NCBI RefSeq assembly: GCF_020169415.1
Contig: NZ_JAIULG010000042.1
Location: forward strand, 1 to 41,941
DNA from: Tsukamurella sp. M9C
GTDB taxonomy: Bacteria > Actinomycetota > Actinomycetes > Mycobacteriales > Mycobacteriaceae
DNA length: 41,941 nucleotides
Direction of reading: 5' to 3'
Part shown: positions 6,569 through 16,157 of the stretch, in pieces
Layout: each line of letters opens with the position of its first letter
Numbering within the stretch: position 1 is the stretch's first letter
Made by a program: the position numbers and the translations under genes
Notes under the pieces: generated by a model
What the model saw: the letters and a program-made list of their open reading frames with translations, nothing else
Told to the model about the DNA's origin: nothing
The model's database searches: none

Positions 6569-8101
6569 GTGACATTCCGCGAGGAACACGAGGCGAACGT
6601 CGCCGAGCTGCGTGAACGGCTCGACAGGGTGGCGCAGGGCGGCGGTGAGCGGGCACGCGCCCGGCACGAGGGCCGCGGCAAGCTGCTGGTGCGCGAGCGG
6701 ATCCGGCGGCTGCTGGACACGGGCAGCCCGTTCCTCGAGGTGGCGCCCCTGGCGGCCGAGGACATGTACGACGGCAAGGCCCCCTCCGCGGGCGCCGTCG
6801 CCGGCATCGGCACCGTCTCCGGGCGGCAGGTGATGATCGTCGCCAACGACGCGACGGTCTCCGGCGGCACCTACTACCCGGTCACCGTGAAGAAGCACCT
6901 GCGCGCGCAGGAGATCGCGATGCAGAACCGGCTGCCCTGCGTGTACCTCGTGGACTCGGGCGGTGCCATGCTGCTCAACCAGGAGGAGGTCTTCCCCGAC
7001 CGCGAGCACTTCGGCCGCATCTTCTACAACCAGGCGACCATGAGCGCCGCGGGCATCCCGCAGATCGCCGCCGTGCTCGGCAGCTCCACCGCGGGCGGCG
7101 CCTACGTGCCGGCCATGAGCGACGAGACGATCATCGTCCGCGACCAGGGCACGATCTTCCTCGCGGGTCCGCCGCTGGTGAAGGCCGCCACGGGCGAGGA
7201 CGTCTCCGCCGAGGACCTGGGCGGCGGCCTCATGCACTCCACCAAGTCCGGCGTCACCGACCACCTGGTCGACTCCGACGACGAGGCGCTGGAGAAGGTC
7301 CGGCAGATCGTCGGGCGCCTCGGCCCCGTCGGCGAGCGGCAGTGGGAGGTGCGCCCGGCGCTGCCGCCCCGCCGCCCGCAGACGGACCTCTACGACGTGG
7401 TGCCGACCGATCCGAAGATCGGCTACGACGTCCGCAAGCTCATCGAGATCATCGTCGACGACGGCGAGTTCGACGAGTTCAAGGAGCTCTTCGGCACCAC
7501 CATGGTGACCGCCTTCGCGCGGATCCACGGCCACCCGGTGGGCATCATCGGCAACAACGGCGTGATCTTCGCCGAGGCCGCGCAGAAGGGCGCGCACTTC
7601 ATCGAGCTGTGCGACAAGCGTCGGATCCCGTTGCTGTTCCTGCAGAACATCACCGGGTTCATGGTGGGCCGCCAGTACGAGGAGGGCGGCATCGCCAAGC
7701 ACGGCGCCAAGATGGTCACCGCCGTCGCTTGCGCCCGCGTCCCCAAGTTCACCGTGATCGTGGGCGGCTCCTTCGGCGCCGGCAACTACTCGATGTGCGG
7801 CCGCGCCTACTCGCCGCGTTTCCTGTGGATGTGGCCCAACGCCCGGATCTCCGTCATGGGCGGCCCGCAGGCCGCCGACACGCTCGGCTCCGTCCGCCGC
7901 GAGCAGGAGGGCATGGAGGAGTTCAAGCAGGGCGTGCGCGACCAGTTCGAGCGGCAGTCGCAGGCCTACTACTCCACGGCCCGGCTGTGGGACGACGGCG
8001 TGATCGACCCCGCCGACACCCGCACCGTCCTCGGCCTCGCGCTCGAGGCGGCGTCCCGGACGCCGCTGGCCGAGGTCTCCTACGGCGTCTTCCGGATGTG
8101 A
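6569..8101 (+). CDS. accD1: Acyl-CoA/methylcrotonyl-CoA carboxylase beta subunit
   Basis: Carboxyltransferase subunit of a biotin-dependent acyl-CoA carboxylase; with the downstream alpha subunit it should carboxylate 3-methylcrotonyl-CoA to 3-methylglutaconyl-CoA in leucine breakdown. 510 aa, standard length. It shows the crotonase-like N- and C-terminal carboxyltransferase halves, with [18 protein letters not shown] and [16 protein letters not shown] in the first half and [15 protein letters not shown] and [16 protein letters not shown] in the second; these are hallmarks of MCC beta rather than propionyl-CoA carboxylase. GTG start with AAAGGAG at good spacing. First structural gene of a seven-gene operon. 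Confidence 0.92.
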   Translation: MTFREEHEANVAELRERLDRVAQGGGERARARHEGRGKLLVRERIRRLLDTGSPFLEVAPLAAEDMYDGKAPSAGAVAGIGTVSGRQVMIVANDATVSGGTYYPVTVKKHLRAQEIAMQNRLPCVYLVDSGGAMLLNQEEVFPDREHFGRIFYNQATMSAAGIPQIAAVLGSSTAGGAYVPAMSDETIIVRDQGTIFLAGPPLVKAATGEDVSAEDLGGGLMHSTKSGVTDHLVDSDDEALEKVRQIVGRLGPVGERQWEVRPALPPRRPQTDLYDVVPTDPKIGYDVRKLIEIIVDDGEFDEFKELFGTTMVTAFARIHGHPVGIIGNNGVIFAEAAQKGAHFIELCDKRRIPLLFLQNITGFMVGRQYEEGGIAKHGAKMVTAVACARVPKFTVIVGGSFGAGNYSMCGRAYSPRFLWMWPNARISVMGGPQAADTLGSVRREQEGMEEFKQGVRDQFERQSQAYYSTARLWDDGVIDPADTRTVLGLALEAASRTPLAEVSYGVFRM

Positions 8102-8143
8102 CGCATGTCCATGAGCGGAGGGCACGAAACAAGAGGAACCGAC

Positions 8144-10150
8144 ATGCGCACTGATGTGGCACGTGGCAAGAAAATCGAGAAGGTCCTGATCGCGAACCGC
8201 GGCGAGATCGCCTGCCGCGTCATCGATACGCTGCGCACGCTCGGCATCGCCAGCGTCGCGGTGTACTCCGACGCGGACGCCGACGCCCGGCACGTGCGGC
8301 TCGCCGACGAGGCCGTGCGCCTCGGCCCGGCGGCCGCCACCGAGAGCTACCTGCGCATCGACAAGGTGGTCGAGGCGGCTCGCGTCACCGGCGCCGACGC
8401 GGTGCACCCCGGCTACGGCTTCCTCTCCGAGAACGCCGCCTTCGCGCGGGCGCTCGCCGATGCCGGAATCGAATTCCTCGGCCCGCCCGTCGAATCCATC
8501 GAGACGATGGGCGACAAGATCACCGCGCGCGCCGCCGTGGTCGAGCGGGACGTGCCCGTGGTCCCCGGCATCAGCCGCCCGGGCCTGACGGACGCCGACC
8601 TCATCGGCGCGGCCGAGGGCATCGGCTTCCCCGTGCTCATCAAGCCCAGTGCGGGCGGCGGCGGCAAGGGCATGCACCGGGTCGAGAACCCGGCGGATCT
8701 GCCCGCCGCGGTCGCCGCCGCGCGCCGCGAGGCGGCCGCCGCCTTCGGCGACGACACGCTGTTCATGGAGCACTTCGTCGACACCCCGCGCCACATCGAG
8801 GTGCAGGTACTGGCGGACAAGCACGGCAACGTGATCCACCTCGGCGAGCGCGAGTGCTCGCTGCAGCGCCGCCACCAGAAGGTGATCGAGGAGGCCCCGT
8901 CGGCCCTGCTCGACGAGGCCACCCGCGCCGAGATCGGCCGCGCCGCGTGCGATGCCGCGCGCTCCGTCGGCTACACCGGCGTGGGCACCGTCGAGTTCAT
9001 CGTCTCGGCCAAGCGCCCCGATCAGTTCTTCTTCATGGAGATGAACACCCGCCTGCAGGTCGAGCACCCCGTCACCGAGCTGGTGACCGGCGTCGACCTG
9101 GTGGAGCAGCAGATCCGCGTCGCCAACGGGGAGGCGCTGGCGCTGTCCCAGGACGACATCGTGCTGACCGGGCACGCCGTCGAGGCGCGCGTCTACGCGG
9201 AGGACCCGGCGGCCGGCTTCCTGCCCACGGGCGGCACCGTGACGGCGCTGCGGTATCCGCGCAGCGACCGCCGCGGCCCCGTCCGCGTGGACACCGGCAT
9301 CGAGGCCGGCAGCGTCGTCGGCAGCGACTACGACCCCATGCTCGCCAAGGTGATCGTGCACGCCGACGACCGCGAGCAGGCCCTGCGCCGCCTCGACGAG
9401 GCCCTCGCCGGCACCCAGCTCACCGGCCTGCGCACCAACGTCGACTTCTGCCGGTTCGTCCTCGCCGACGCCGACGTGGTCTCGGGGGAGCTCGACACCG
9501 AGCTGCTGGATCGCCTGGCGCCCACCTACACCCGCCCCGAGCCGACGGTCCGCGCCTACGCCGCGGCGGCGCTCACCGCGGTCGCCGCATCCCGTGGCGA
9601 GGGCGCGTGGGGCACGGAGACCGGCTGGCGCATCGGGGGCGCGCAGCCCACCGTGGTCCGGTTCGCCGGCACCGAGGAGACCGGCGAGGTCCACGTCTCG
9701 GTACTCGGGGACGCGGTCACGGTGCGCGGGACCTTGGAGGGATCCACGCTCGACAGCTCCGGCACGGCGCGGATCGTCGGCGAGCGGCTGGTGGTGGACG
9801 GCTTCTCGACGCCGGTCACCGTCGCTCTCGACCGCGGAACCTATTGGGTCAGTGGCGAGGACGGCACGTACGAGCTGCCGCTCGCGAAGTCCACGTCGAA
9901 GGACCGCGACGGCGCCCACGGCGGCGACGTCGTGAGCCCCATGCCGGGCGCCGTCGTCGCGGTCCCGGTCGAGGACGGCCAGACGGTGACCAAGGGCGAG
10001 ACCCTGGTGATCATCGAGGCGATGAAGATGGAGCAGCCGCTGACCGCGCCGCACGACGGCGTGGTGTCCATCGCGGTGCGCGCAGGAGACAAGGTGACCG
10101 CGGCCCAGGTGCTCGCGAGCGTCACGGCTACCGGAACGGAAGAGAATTGA
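8144..10150 (+). CDS. accA1: Acetyl/propionyl/methylcrotonyl-CoA carboxylase alpha subunit (biotin carboxylase-BCCP)
   Basis: 668-aa biotin carboxylase fused to the biotin carrier. Order: biotin carboxylase N-domain ([15 protein letters not shown]), ATP-grasp with [12 protein letters not shown], the [12 protein letters not shown] and [14 protein letters not shown] motifs, a BC-C domain, a linker, and a C-terminal biotinyl domain with the target lysine K628 in EAMKMEQ, about 40 residues from the end as usual. I chose ATG 8144 because AGAGGAA precedes it; ATG 8105 would add 13 poorly conserved residues. Partner of accD1, 42 bp upstream. Confidence 0.92.
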   Translation: MRTDVARGKKIEKVLIANRGEIACRVIDTLRTLGIASVAVYSDADADARHVRLADEAVRLGPAAATESYLRIDKVVEAARVTGADAVHPGYGFLSENAAFARALADAGIEFLGPPVESIETMGDKITARAAVVERDVPVVPGISRPGLTDADLIGAAEGIGFPVLIKPSAGGGGKGMHRVENPADLPAAVAAARREAAAAFGDDTLFMEHFVDTPRHIEVQVLADKHGNVIHLGERECSLQRRHQKVIEEAPSALLDEATRAEIGRAACDAARSVGYTGVGTVEFIVSAKRPDQFFFMEMNTRLQVEHPVTELVTGVDLVEQQIRVANGEALALSQDDIVLTGHAVEARVYAEDPAAGFLPTGGTVTALRYPRSDRRGPVRVDTGIEAGSVVGSDYDPMLAKVIVHADDREQALRRLDEALAGTQLTGLRTNVDFCRFVLADADVVSGELDTELLDRLAPTYTRPEPTVRAYAAAALTAVAASRGEGAWGTETGWRIGGAQPTVVRFAGTEETGEVHVSVLGDAVTVRGTLEGSTLDSSGTARIVGERLVVDGFSTPVTVALDRGTYWVSGEDGTYELPLAKSTSKDRDGAHGGDVVSPMPGAVVAVPVEDGQTVTKGETLVIIEAMKMEQPLTAPHDGVVSIAVRAGDKVTAAQVLASVTATGTEEN

Positions 10151-10151
10151 C

Positions 10152-11300
10152 ATGGAACTGACCCAGGACTACGCCGACCTGCGGGACACGGTGCGCGACT
10201 TCGCGAACCAGGTGGTCGCGCCCGTCTCGGCCAAGCACGACGAGGAGCACTCCTTCCCGTACGAGGTCGTGAAGCAGATGGGCCAGATGGGCCTGTTCGG
10301 CCTGCCCTTCCCCGAGGAGTACGGCGGCATGGGCGGCGACTACTTCGCCCTCGCCCTCGCGCTGGAGGAGCTCGGCCGCGTCGACCAGTCGGTCGCCATG
10401 ACGGTGGAGGCCGGCGTCGGCCTCGGCGCCATGCCGATCTACAAGTTCGGCACCGAGGAGCAGAAGCAGAAGTACCTGCCCTCCCTGGCCGCGGGTGAGA
10501 ACCTCGCCGGCTTCGGGCTCACCGAGCCCGGCTGCGGCTCGGACGCCTCCGGCACCCAGACCACCGCCAAGCGCGACGGCGATCAGTGGGTCATCAACGG
10601 CTCCAAGCAGTTCATCACCAACTCCGGCACCGACATCACCAGCCTGGTGACGGTGACCGCCGTGACCGGCACCAAGCCCGACGGCCGCAAGCAGATCTCC
10701 ACCATCATCGTGCCCAGCGGCACGCCCGGCTTCACCGTGGAGCCCGCGTACAACAAGGTGGGCTGGAACGCCTCCGACACGCACCCGCTGAGCTTCTCCG
10801 ACGTGCGCGTGCCGACGGAGAACCTGCTGGGCGAGGAGGGCCGCGGCTACGCGAACTTCCTCTCCATCCTCGACGAGGGCCGCATCGCCATCGCCGCCGT
10901 CGCCACCGGCGCCGCGCAGGGCTGCGTCGACGAGTCGGTGAAGTACGCCAAGGAGCGCAACGCCTTCGGCAAGCCGATCGGCGAGTTCCAGTCGATCGCC
11001 TTCGCCATCGCGCGGATGGAGGCGCGGGCGCACACCTCGCGCGTCGCCTACTACGAGGCCGCGCGGCTCATGCTGGCCGGCAAGCCCTTCAAGAAGGAGG
11101 CCGCCATCGCCAAGATGATCTCCTCCGAGGCGGCGATGGACAACGCGCGCATGGCCACCCAGATCCACGGCGGCTACGGCTTCATGAACGAGTACCCCGT
11201 CGCGCGGCACTACCGCGACTCGAAGATCCTCGAGATCGGCGAGGGCACCACCGAGGTCCAGCTCATGCTGATCGCGCGTTCGCTGGGGCTGAATTCGTGA
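10152..11300 (+). CDS. fadE19: Acyl-CoA dehydrogenase, FadE19-like
   Basis: 382-aa FAD-dependent acyl-CoA dehydrogenase, expected to oxidise isovaleryl-CoA (or another branched short-chain acyl-CoA) to the enoyl-CoA used by AccA1/AccD1. Family motifs: GFGLTEPGCGSDASG (flavin/substrate site), the FITN segment, RNAFGKPIGEFQ and IHGGYGFMNEYPVARHYRD. The C-terminal motif reads GEGTTEVQ, with Glu at the classical catalytic position; mammalian isovaleryl-CoA dehydrogenase lacks that Glu and uses a residue on another helix. The start is one base after the accA1 TGA. Substrate is inferred from operon context only. Confidence 0.88.
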   Translation: MELTQDYADLRDTVRDFANQVVAPVSAKHDEEHSFPYEVVKQMGQMGLFGLPFPEEYGGMGGDYFALALALEELGRVDQSVAMTVEAGVGLGAMPIYKFGTEEQKQKYLPSLAAGENLAGFGLTEPGCGSDASGTQTTAKRDGDQWVINGSKQFITNSGTDITSLVTVTAVTGTKPDGRKQISTIIVPSGTPGFTVEPAYNKVGWNASDTHPLSFSDVRVPTENLLGEEGRGYANFLSILDEGRIAIAAVATGAAQGCVDESVKYAKERNAFGKPIGEFQSIAFAIARMEARAHTSRVAYYEAARLMLAGKPFKKEAAIAKMISSEAAMDNARMATQIHGGYGFMNEYPVARHYRDSKILEIGEGTTEVQLMLIARSLGLNS

Positions 11301-11800
11301 GCGAGCAGGAGCCCGTGCGGCGGGTCACTCAGCGCGGCCTGTGGTTCGACGAGTTCGAGGACGGCGTGCTCTACGAGCACCGGCCCGGCGTCACCGTCAC
11401 CGAGGCCGACAACATGCTGTTCACCAAGCTGACCATGAACACCCAGGCGCTGCATCTGGACGCGCACTGGTCGGCGCAGCAGCCCGGCTTCGGCGGCCAG
11501 CGCCTGGTGAACTCGATGTACACGCTCTCCACCCTGGTGGGCCTGTCCGTCGCGCAGCTCACCCAGGGCACGCTCGTCGCGAACCTCGGCTTCTCCGAGA
11601 TCGCCTTCCCCGCGCCGGTGTTCGCCGGCGACACCCTGTACGCGGAGACGCTGTGCACGGGCAAGCGGGAGTCGAAGTCGCGGCCGGGCGAGGGCATCGT
11701 CAACCTGCGGCACGTCGCGCGCAACCAGGACGGTGCCGTCGTCGCCGTGGCCGAGCGGTCCACGCTGGTGCGCCGGGCACCGTCGGGGGAGGGGGCGTAG
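11297..11800 (+). CDS. MaoC-like (R)-enoyl-CoA hydratase (Rv2499c-like)
   Basis: 167-aa single hot-dog-fold protein of the MaoC family. The region NTQALHLDAHWSA resembles the Asp/His hydratase motif (D-x4-H type), followed by VNSMYTLSTLVGLSVAQLT and GDTLYAET. The corresponding Rv2499c is reported as an itaconyl-CoA/methylglutaconyl-CoA hydratase working with the CitE-type lyase encoded next. The GTG start overlaps the fadE19 stop in GTGA, and its own TAG abuts the citE ATG, so the three proteins are translationally coupled. Confidence 0.85.
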   Translation: MSEQEPVRRVTQRGLWFDEFEDGVLYEHRPGVTVTEADNMLFTKLTMNTQALHLDAHWSAQQPGFGGQRLVNSMYTLSTLVGLSVAQLTQGTLVANLGFSEIAFPAPVFAGDTLYAETLCTGKRESKSRPGEGIVNLRHVARNQDGAVVAVAERSTLVRRAPSGEGA

Positions 11801-12643
11801 ATGTTCCACCACGATGACCTGAACGCGCCCGCCTGGCAGCCGCCCGGCCCCGCGATCCTGTTCTGCCCCGCCGACCGGCCCGAGCGGTACGCCAAGGCGG
11901 CCGAGCGCGCCGACGCGGTGATCATCGACCTGGAGGACGCCGTCACCGCCGACGATCGGCCCGCGGCTCGCGAGGCCCTGATCGCGGGCGATCTCGACCC
12001 GGCGACGACGATCGTGCGGGTGAACGCCTTCGGCACCTACGACTTCGCAGAAGACATCGAGGCGCTGCGCCGCACGGCCTATCGTGTGGTCATGCTCGCG
12101 AAGACCGAGTCGGCGCACCAGCTGGACAAGCTGGCGCAGGTCGACGGTCTGCAGGTGATCGCGCTCATCGAGACGCCCCTGGGCGCGGTGAACGTCAACG
12201 AGATCGCCGCCCATCCGCGGTGCATCGGCCTCATGTGGGGCGCGGAGGATCTGGTGGCCGCGATGGGCGGGCGGTCCAGCCGCTTCGCCGACGCGACCTA
12301 CCGCGACGTCCCGCGGCACGTCCGCTCGGCGACCCGACTCGCGGCCGCCGCGCACGGCAAGTTCGCGCTCGACGCGGTGCACATCGACATCGCCGACACC
12401 GAGGGCCTCGCGGCGGAGGCCGAGGACGCCGTGGCGCTCGGCTTCGCCGCCACCGTCTGCATCCACCCCTCGCAGGCGGCCGTGATCCGCGCGGCCTACC
12501 GGCCCACGGACGACGAGATCGCCTGGGCCCGCGAGGTGCTCGAGGCCGAGGCCGGCAACAACGGCGTCTACCAGGTGCGGGGTCAGATGATCGACGCGCC
12601 GCTGCTCGCCCAGGCCCGCGCGATCGTCGCCCGGGCCGACTGA
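11801..12643 (+). CDS. citE: CitE-like beta-hydroxyacyl-CoA lyase (Rv2498c-like)
   Basis: 280-aa HpcH/HpaI aldolase-fold lyase. Conserved residues are visible: ADAVIIDLEDAV (Mg2+-binding Asp/Glu region), the Arg in VRVNAFGT, ALIETPLGAVN (about 120-128) and GLMWGAEDLVAAMGG. No citrate lyase alpha or gamma subunits are present, so it is not a citrate lyase. The M. tuberculosis orthologue Rv2498c is reported to cleave (S)-citramalyl-CoA and (R)-HMG-CoA, joining itaconate dissimilation and leucine catabolism. In this operon it would release acetyl-CoA and acetoacetate, which the last gene of the operon could reactivate. Confidence 0.88.
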   Translation: MFHHDDLNAPAWQPPGPAILFCPADRPERYAKAAERADAVIIDLEDAVTADDRPAAREALIAGDLDPATTIVRVNAFGTYDFAEDIEALRRTAYRVVMLAKTESAHQLDKLAQVDGLQVIALIETPLGAVNVNEIAAHPRCIGLMWGAEDLVAAMGGRSSRFADATYRDVPRHVRSATRLAAAAHGKFALDAVHIDIADTEGLAAEAEDAVALGFAATVCIHPSQAAVIRAAYRPTDDEIAWAREVLEAEAGNNGVYQVRGQMIDAPLLAQARAIVARAD

Positions 12644-12664
12644 AGAATCAGTAGGAGTGAAGAG

Positions 12665-14290
12665 ATGACCACCCCGTCCTACGATCGCGGCGAGGCCGAG
12701 CCCGCGCTGCTCACCGCCACGATCGGCGCCCAGCTCGAGATGACGACCGACCGGTTCGGCGAGCGCACCGCCCTCGTCGACGTGCCCTCGGGCCGCCGGT
12801 GGACCTACGACGAGCTGCTCGCCGACTCCCGCGCGTTCGCGGCGGGCTTGCTGCGGAACGGGATCCGCCGCGGCGACCGCGTGGGCGTGTGGGCGCCCAA
12901 CACCCCGGAGTGGGTCGTCGTGCAGTTCGGTACGGCGCTGGCCGGCGTCATCCTGGTCAACCTCAACCCCGCCTACCGGCAGCGCGAGCTGGAGTACGCG
13001 CTGAACCAGTCCGGCATCGTCGCCGTGTTCACGATGACCCGCTTCAAGACCTCCGAGTACGCGGCGATGCTCGCGACCGCCCGGCCCGAGGCCCCCGAGT
13101 TCCGCGACGTGGTGGAGTTCGGCACCCCGGCGTGGGACGCCTACCTCGCCGCGCCCACCGAGGACGAGCTCGACGCCCTCGCCGATCTCGGCGACGAGCT
13201 GCGCGCCGACGACCCGATCAACATCCAGTACACCTCGGGCACCACGGGATTCCCCAAGGGCGCCACGCTGACCCACGGCAACATCCTCAACAACGGCTTC
13301 CTCGTGGGTGAGCTGCTGAACTACACCGAGCAGGACTCGATCTGCATCCCCGTGCCCTTCTACCACTGCTTCGGCATGGTGATGGGCAACCTCGCGGCCA
13401 TCACCCACGGCGCCGCCATGGTGATCCCCGGGCCCGCCTTCGTGCCGGAGGACGCGCTCGCCGCCGTCGCCGCCGAGAAGTGCACCAGCCTCTACGGCGT
13501 GCCCACGATGTTCATCGCGGAGCTCGCCCTCGGGACCTTCGACACCTACGACCTGTCCAGCCTGCGCACCGGCATCATGGCCGGCTCGCCGTGCCCGGAG
13601 GAGGTCATGCGCAAGGTGGTCGACCGGATGGGGATGACCGAGGTCTCGATCTGTTACGGCATGACGGAGACCTCGCCGGTGTCCACGCAGACCCGCGTCG
13701 ACGACGCGCTCGAGCTGCGCGTCGGCACCGTCGGGCGGGTGGGACCGCACTTGGAGATCCAGGTGATCGACCCGATCGACGGCACCGTGATGCCCCGCGG
13801 CGAGGTCGGGGAGCTGTGCACCCGTGGCTATTCCGTGATGAAGGGCTACTGGAACAACGCGGAGAAGACCGCCGAGGCCATCGACGCCGACGGGTGGATG
13901 CACACCGGCGACCTTGCGACCATGGACGAGGCCGGCTACGTGCGGGTCACCGGCCGGATCAAGGACATGGTGATCCGCGGGGGCGAGAACATCTACCCGC
14001 GCGAGATCGAGGAGTTCCTCTACACGCACCCGGACATCCTCGACGCGCAGGTGATCGGCGTGCCCGACGAGAAGTACGGCGAGGAGCTGATGGCCTGGAT
14101 CCAGCTCCGGGAGGGAGTGGACTCCTTCACCGTCGACGATCTCAAGGCCTTCGCCGACGGGAAGATCGCCCGCCACAAGATCCCCCGCTACGTGCACGTG
14201 GTATCGGCTTTCCCTATGACGGTATCGGGAAAGATTCGCAAGGTGCAGATGCGAGAAGAGTCCGTGACGCTGCTCGGTCTGGAAGGCTGA
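12665..14290 (+). CDS. fadD35: Acyl-CoA synthetase, FadD35-like
   Basis: 541-aa AMP-forming ligase of the acyl-adenylate superfamily. Motifs in order: P-loop [11 protein letters not shown] (about 189-199), YGMTETSPV (A5), [31 protein letters not shown] (A7/A8 hinge), and the C-terminal catalytic lysine in MTVSGKIRK. Activates a carboxylic acid with CoA via an acyl-AMP. fadD35 sits in the equivalent M. tuberculosis cluster. In this operon it could activate free branched-chain acids such as isovalerate, or itaconate; the substrate cannot be read from sequence. 21 bp after citE, with TAGGAG-type SD. Confidence 0.88.
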   Translation: MTTPSYDRGEAEPALLTATIGAQLEMTTDRFGERTALVDVPSGRRWTYDELLADSRAFAAGLLRNGIRRGDRVGVWAPNTPEWVVVQFGTALAGVILVNLNPAYRQRELEYALNQSGIVAVFTMTRFKTSEYAAMLATARPEAPEFRDVVEFGTPAWDAYLAAPTEDELDALADLGDELRADDPINIQYTSGTTGFPKGATLTHGNILNNGFLVGELLNYTEQDSICIPVPFYHCFGMVMGNLAAITHGAAMVIPGPAFVPEDALAAVAAEKCTSLYGVPTMFIAELALGTFDTYDLSSLRTGIMAGSPCPEEVMRKVVDRMGMTEVSICYGMTETSPVSTQTRVDDALELRVGTVGRVGPHLEIQVIDPIDGTVMPRGEVGELCTRGYSVMKGYWNNAEKTAEAIDADGWMHTGDLATMDEAGYVRVTGRIKDMVIRGGENIYPREIEEFLYTHPDILDAQVIGVPDEKYGEELMAWIQLREGVDSFTVDDLKAFADGKIARHKIPRYVHVVSAFPMTVSGKIRKVQMREESVTLLGLEG

Positions 14291-14294
14291 CGGG

Positions 14295-16157
14295 GTGCAT
14301 TCGATCGATCGCTTCGCAGAGTCCGCCGGCGTCCCCACGGGGGACTACGACGCCGTGTACCAGTGGTCCGTGTCCGAGCCCGAGGCGTTCTGGGGCGCGG
14401 TGTGGGACTTCTTCGAGCTCGGTGAGCGGACCGGACCGGTGCTGGCGGCGCGGGAGATGCCCGGCGCCCGCTGGTTCCCGGAGGTGGAGCTGAACTACGT
14501 CGATCGGGTGCTGCGGTTCTCCTCGCTCCCGGGTGCCGCGATCGTGGGCCTGTCGGACGACGGTGCGCGGGTGGAGATCCCGTGGTCGGAGCTGCCCGCG
14601 CGGGTGTCCGCGATCGCGGAGCTGCTGCGTTCGCTCGGCGTGGGCGTGGGCGACACGGTCGCCGCGTACCTGCCGGACGAGCCCTTCGCGGTGCTGGCGT
14701 TCCTGGCGACGGCGTCGATCGGCGCCGTCTGGTCCGGCTGCGGGCAGGACTACGCGCCGGAGGGCGCGGCCGGCCGGATGGCTCAGCTGGCGCCGAAGGT
14801 GCTCTTCGCCCGCGACGGCTACGCCTTCGGGGACAAGCGGGTCGACAAGCGTGCGGACACCGCCGAACTCGCCGGGCTGCTGGGGGTCCCGGCGTCGCAC
14901 GTGATCACGGAGCTGCCGGAGCCGACGGCTTCCACACCGCCGTTGAACCCGGTGCAGGTGCCGTTCGATCACCCGCTGTGGGTGCTGTTCTCGTCGGGCA
15001 CGACGGGCAAGCCGAAGGGCATCGTGCAGGGCCACGGCGGCATCCTCGTCGAGCACGTGAAGGTGATCGGCCTGCACAACGAGATCGGCCCGGGCGACGT
15101 CTTCTTCTGGCACACCGCGCTGTCGTGGATGATGTGGAACTACCAGATCGCCGGCCTGCTGGTGGGCGCGACGATCGTCACCTTCTCTGGGCACCCCCTG
15201 GCCCCGACGGCCGACCGGTTGTGGCAGGTCTGCGAGGACGAGAAGGTCACCTTCTTCGGCACCAGCCCCGGCCAGCTGCAGGCCTCCCGCAAGGCGGGCC
15301 TGAACCCCGGCGCCGAGCACGCGCTGGTGCTCAAGACGATCGGCAGCACCGGCTCGCCGCTGGCGCCGGACCTGTTCACCTGGGTCGACGAGCACGTCGC
15401 CGCCGGACTGCCGGTGAGCTCCGTGTCGGGCGGTACGGACGTGTGCAGCGCCTTCTGCGGCGGCACCGCCTCGGTGCCCCACGTGCCCGGCGAGCTGACC
15501 GTCCGCTACCTGGGCTGCGCCCTGGAGGCGTGGGCGCCGGACCGGACGCCGCTGATCGACGAGGTCGGCGAGATGGTGATCACCGTGCCGATGCCGTCGA
15601 TGCCGACGAACTTCTGGAACGACCCGGGCGACGCCAAGTACCGCGCGGCGTACTTCGAGCACGAGTGGACCGACGGCATCGCACCGAATGTGTGGCGGCA
15701 CGGCGATTGGGTGGAGCTGACCGACCGCGGGTCGATCACCATTCACGGTCGCAGCGATGCGACCCTGAACCGCAACGGGATCCGGATGGGCTCGGCCGAC
15801 ATCTACGAGGTCGTCGAGGCCGTCCCGGAGGTCGCCGAGGCCATGGTCGTCGGCGTCGACGGGCCGGACGCGAAGTACTGGATGCCCATGTTCCTCACCC
15901 TCGTCCCGGGCAAGGAGATGACGGACGAGTTGGTTTCGCGAATCCGAGCGGATGTGCGGGCGAGGCTCTCGCCGCGGCACGTGCCCGACGAGGTGATCCT
16001 CGCCCCCGGCATCCCGCACACCAAGACGGGGAAGAAGCTGGAGATCCCCGTGACCGGCATGCTCGCCGGCCGCGACGTCAACGTCGACCCCAAGTCCGTC
16101 GACGACCCGGACCTGCTCGGCTGGTACGAGGAGCAGGGCCGCGCGCACGCCTGGTGA
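14295..16157 (+). CDS. aacS: Acetoacetyl-CoA synthetase (acetoacetate-CoA ligase)
   Basis: 620-aa acyl-adenylate ligase of the acetoacetyl-CoA synthetase type: an N-terminal ACAS-like domain (YQWSVSEPEAFWGAVWDFF), P-loop FSSGTTGKPKGIVQGHGG (about 231-248), SWMMWNYQIAGLLVGAT, and the C-terminal TKTGKKLEIPVTGML with the catalytic lysine. Converts acetoacetate plus ATP and CoA to acetoacetyl-CoA. GTG start 4 bp after fadD35. It fills the step that scoA/scoB CoA-transferase performs in the mycobacterial cluster. The TGA stop directly abuts the stop codon of the next, opposite-strand gene. Confidence 0.9.
   Translation: MHSIDRFAESAGVPTGDYDAVYQWSVSEPEAFWGAVWDFFELGERTGPVLAAREMPGARWFPEVELNYVDRVLRFSSLPGAAIVGLSDDGARVEIPWSELPARVSAIAELLRSLGVGVGDTVAAYLPDEPFAVLAFLATASIGAVWSGCGQDYAPEGAAGRMAQLAPKVLFARDGYAFGDKRVDKRADTAELAGLLGVPASHVITELPEPTASTPPLNPVQVPFDHPLWVLFSSGTTGKPKGIVQGHGGILVEHVKVIGLHNEIGPGDVFFWHTALSWMMWNYQIAGLLVGATIVTFSGHPLAPTADRLWQVCEDEKVTFFGTSPGQLQASRKAGLNPGAEHALVLKTIGSTGSPLAPDLFTWVDEHVAAGLPVSSVSGGTDVCSAFCGGTASVPHVPGELTVRYLGCALEAWAPDRTPLIDEVGEMVITVPMPSMPTNFWNDPGDAKYRAAYFEHEWTDGIAPNVWRHGDWVELTDRGSITIHGRSDATLNRNGIRMGSADIYEVVEAVPEVAEAMVVGVDGPDAKYWMPMFLTLVPGKEMTDELVSRIRADVRARLSPRHVPDEVILAPGIPHTKTGKKLEIPVTGMLAGRDVNVDPKSVDDPDLLGWYEEQGRAHAW

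Noticed and set aside
6536-14338. Very long minus-strand open frames (1205 aa ending at 6536; 1042 aa ending at 11210) and a similar one at 14214-16148
   Set aside because: They mirror well-identified plus-strand genes codon for codon and have the His/Arg/Gly/Ala-heavy composition of antisense frames in GC-rich DNA; no family motif is present.
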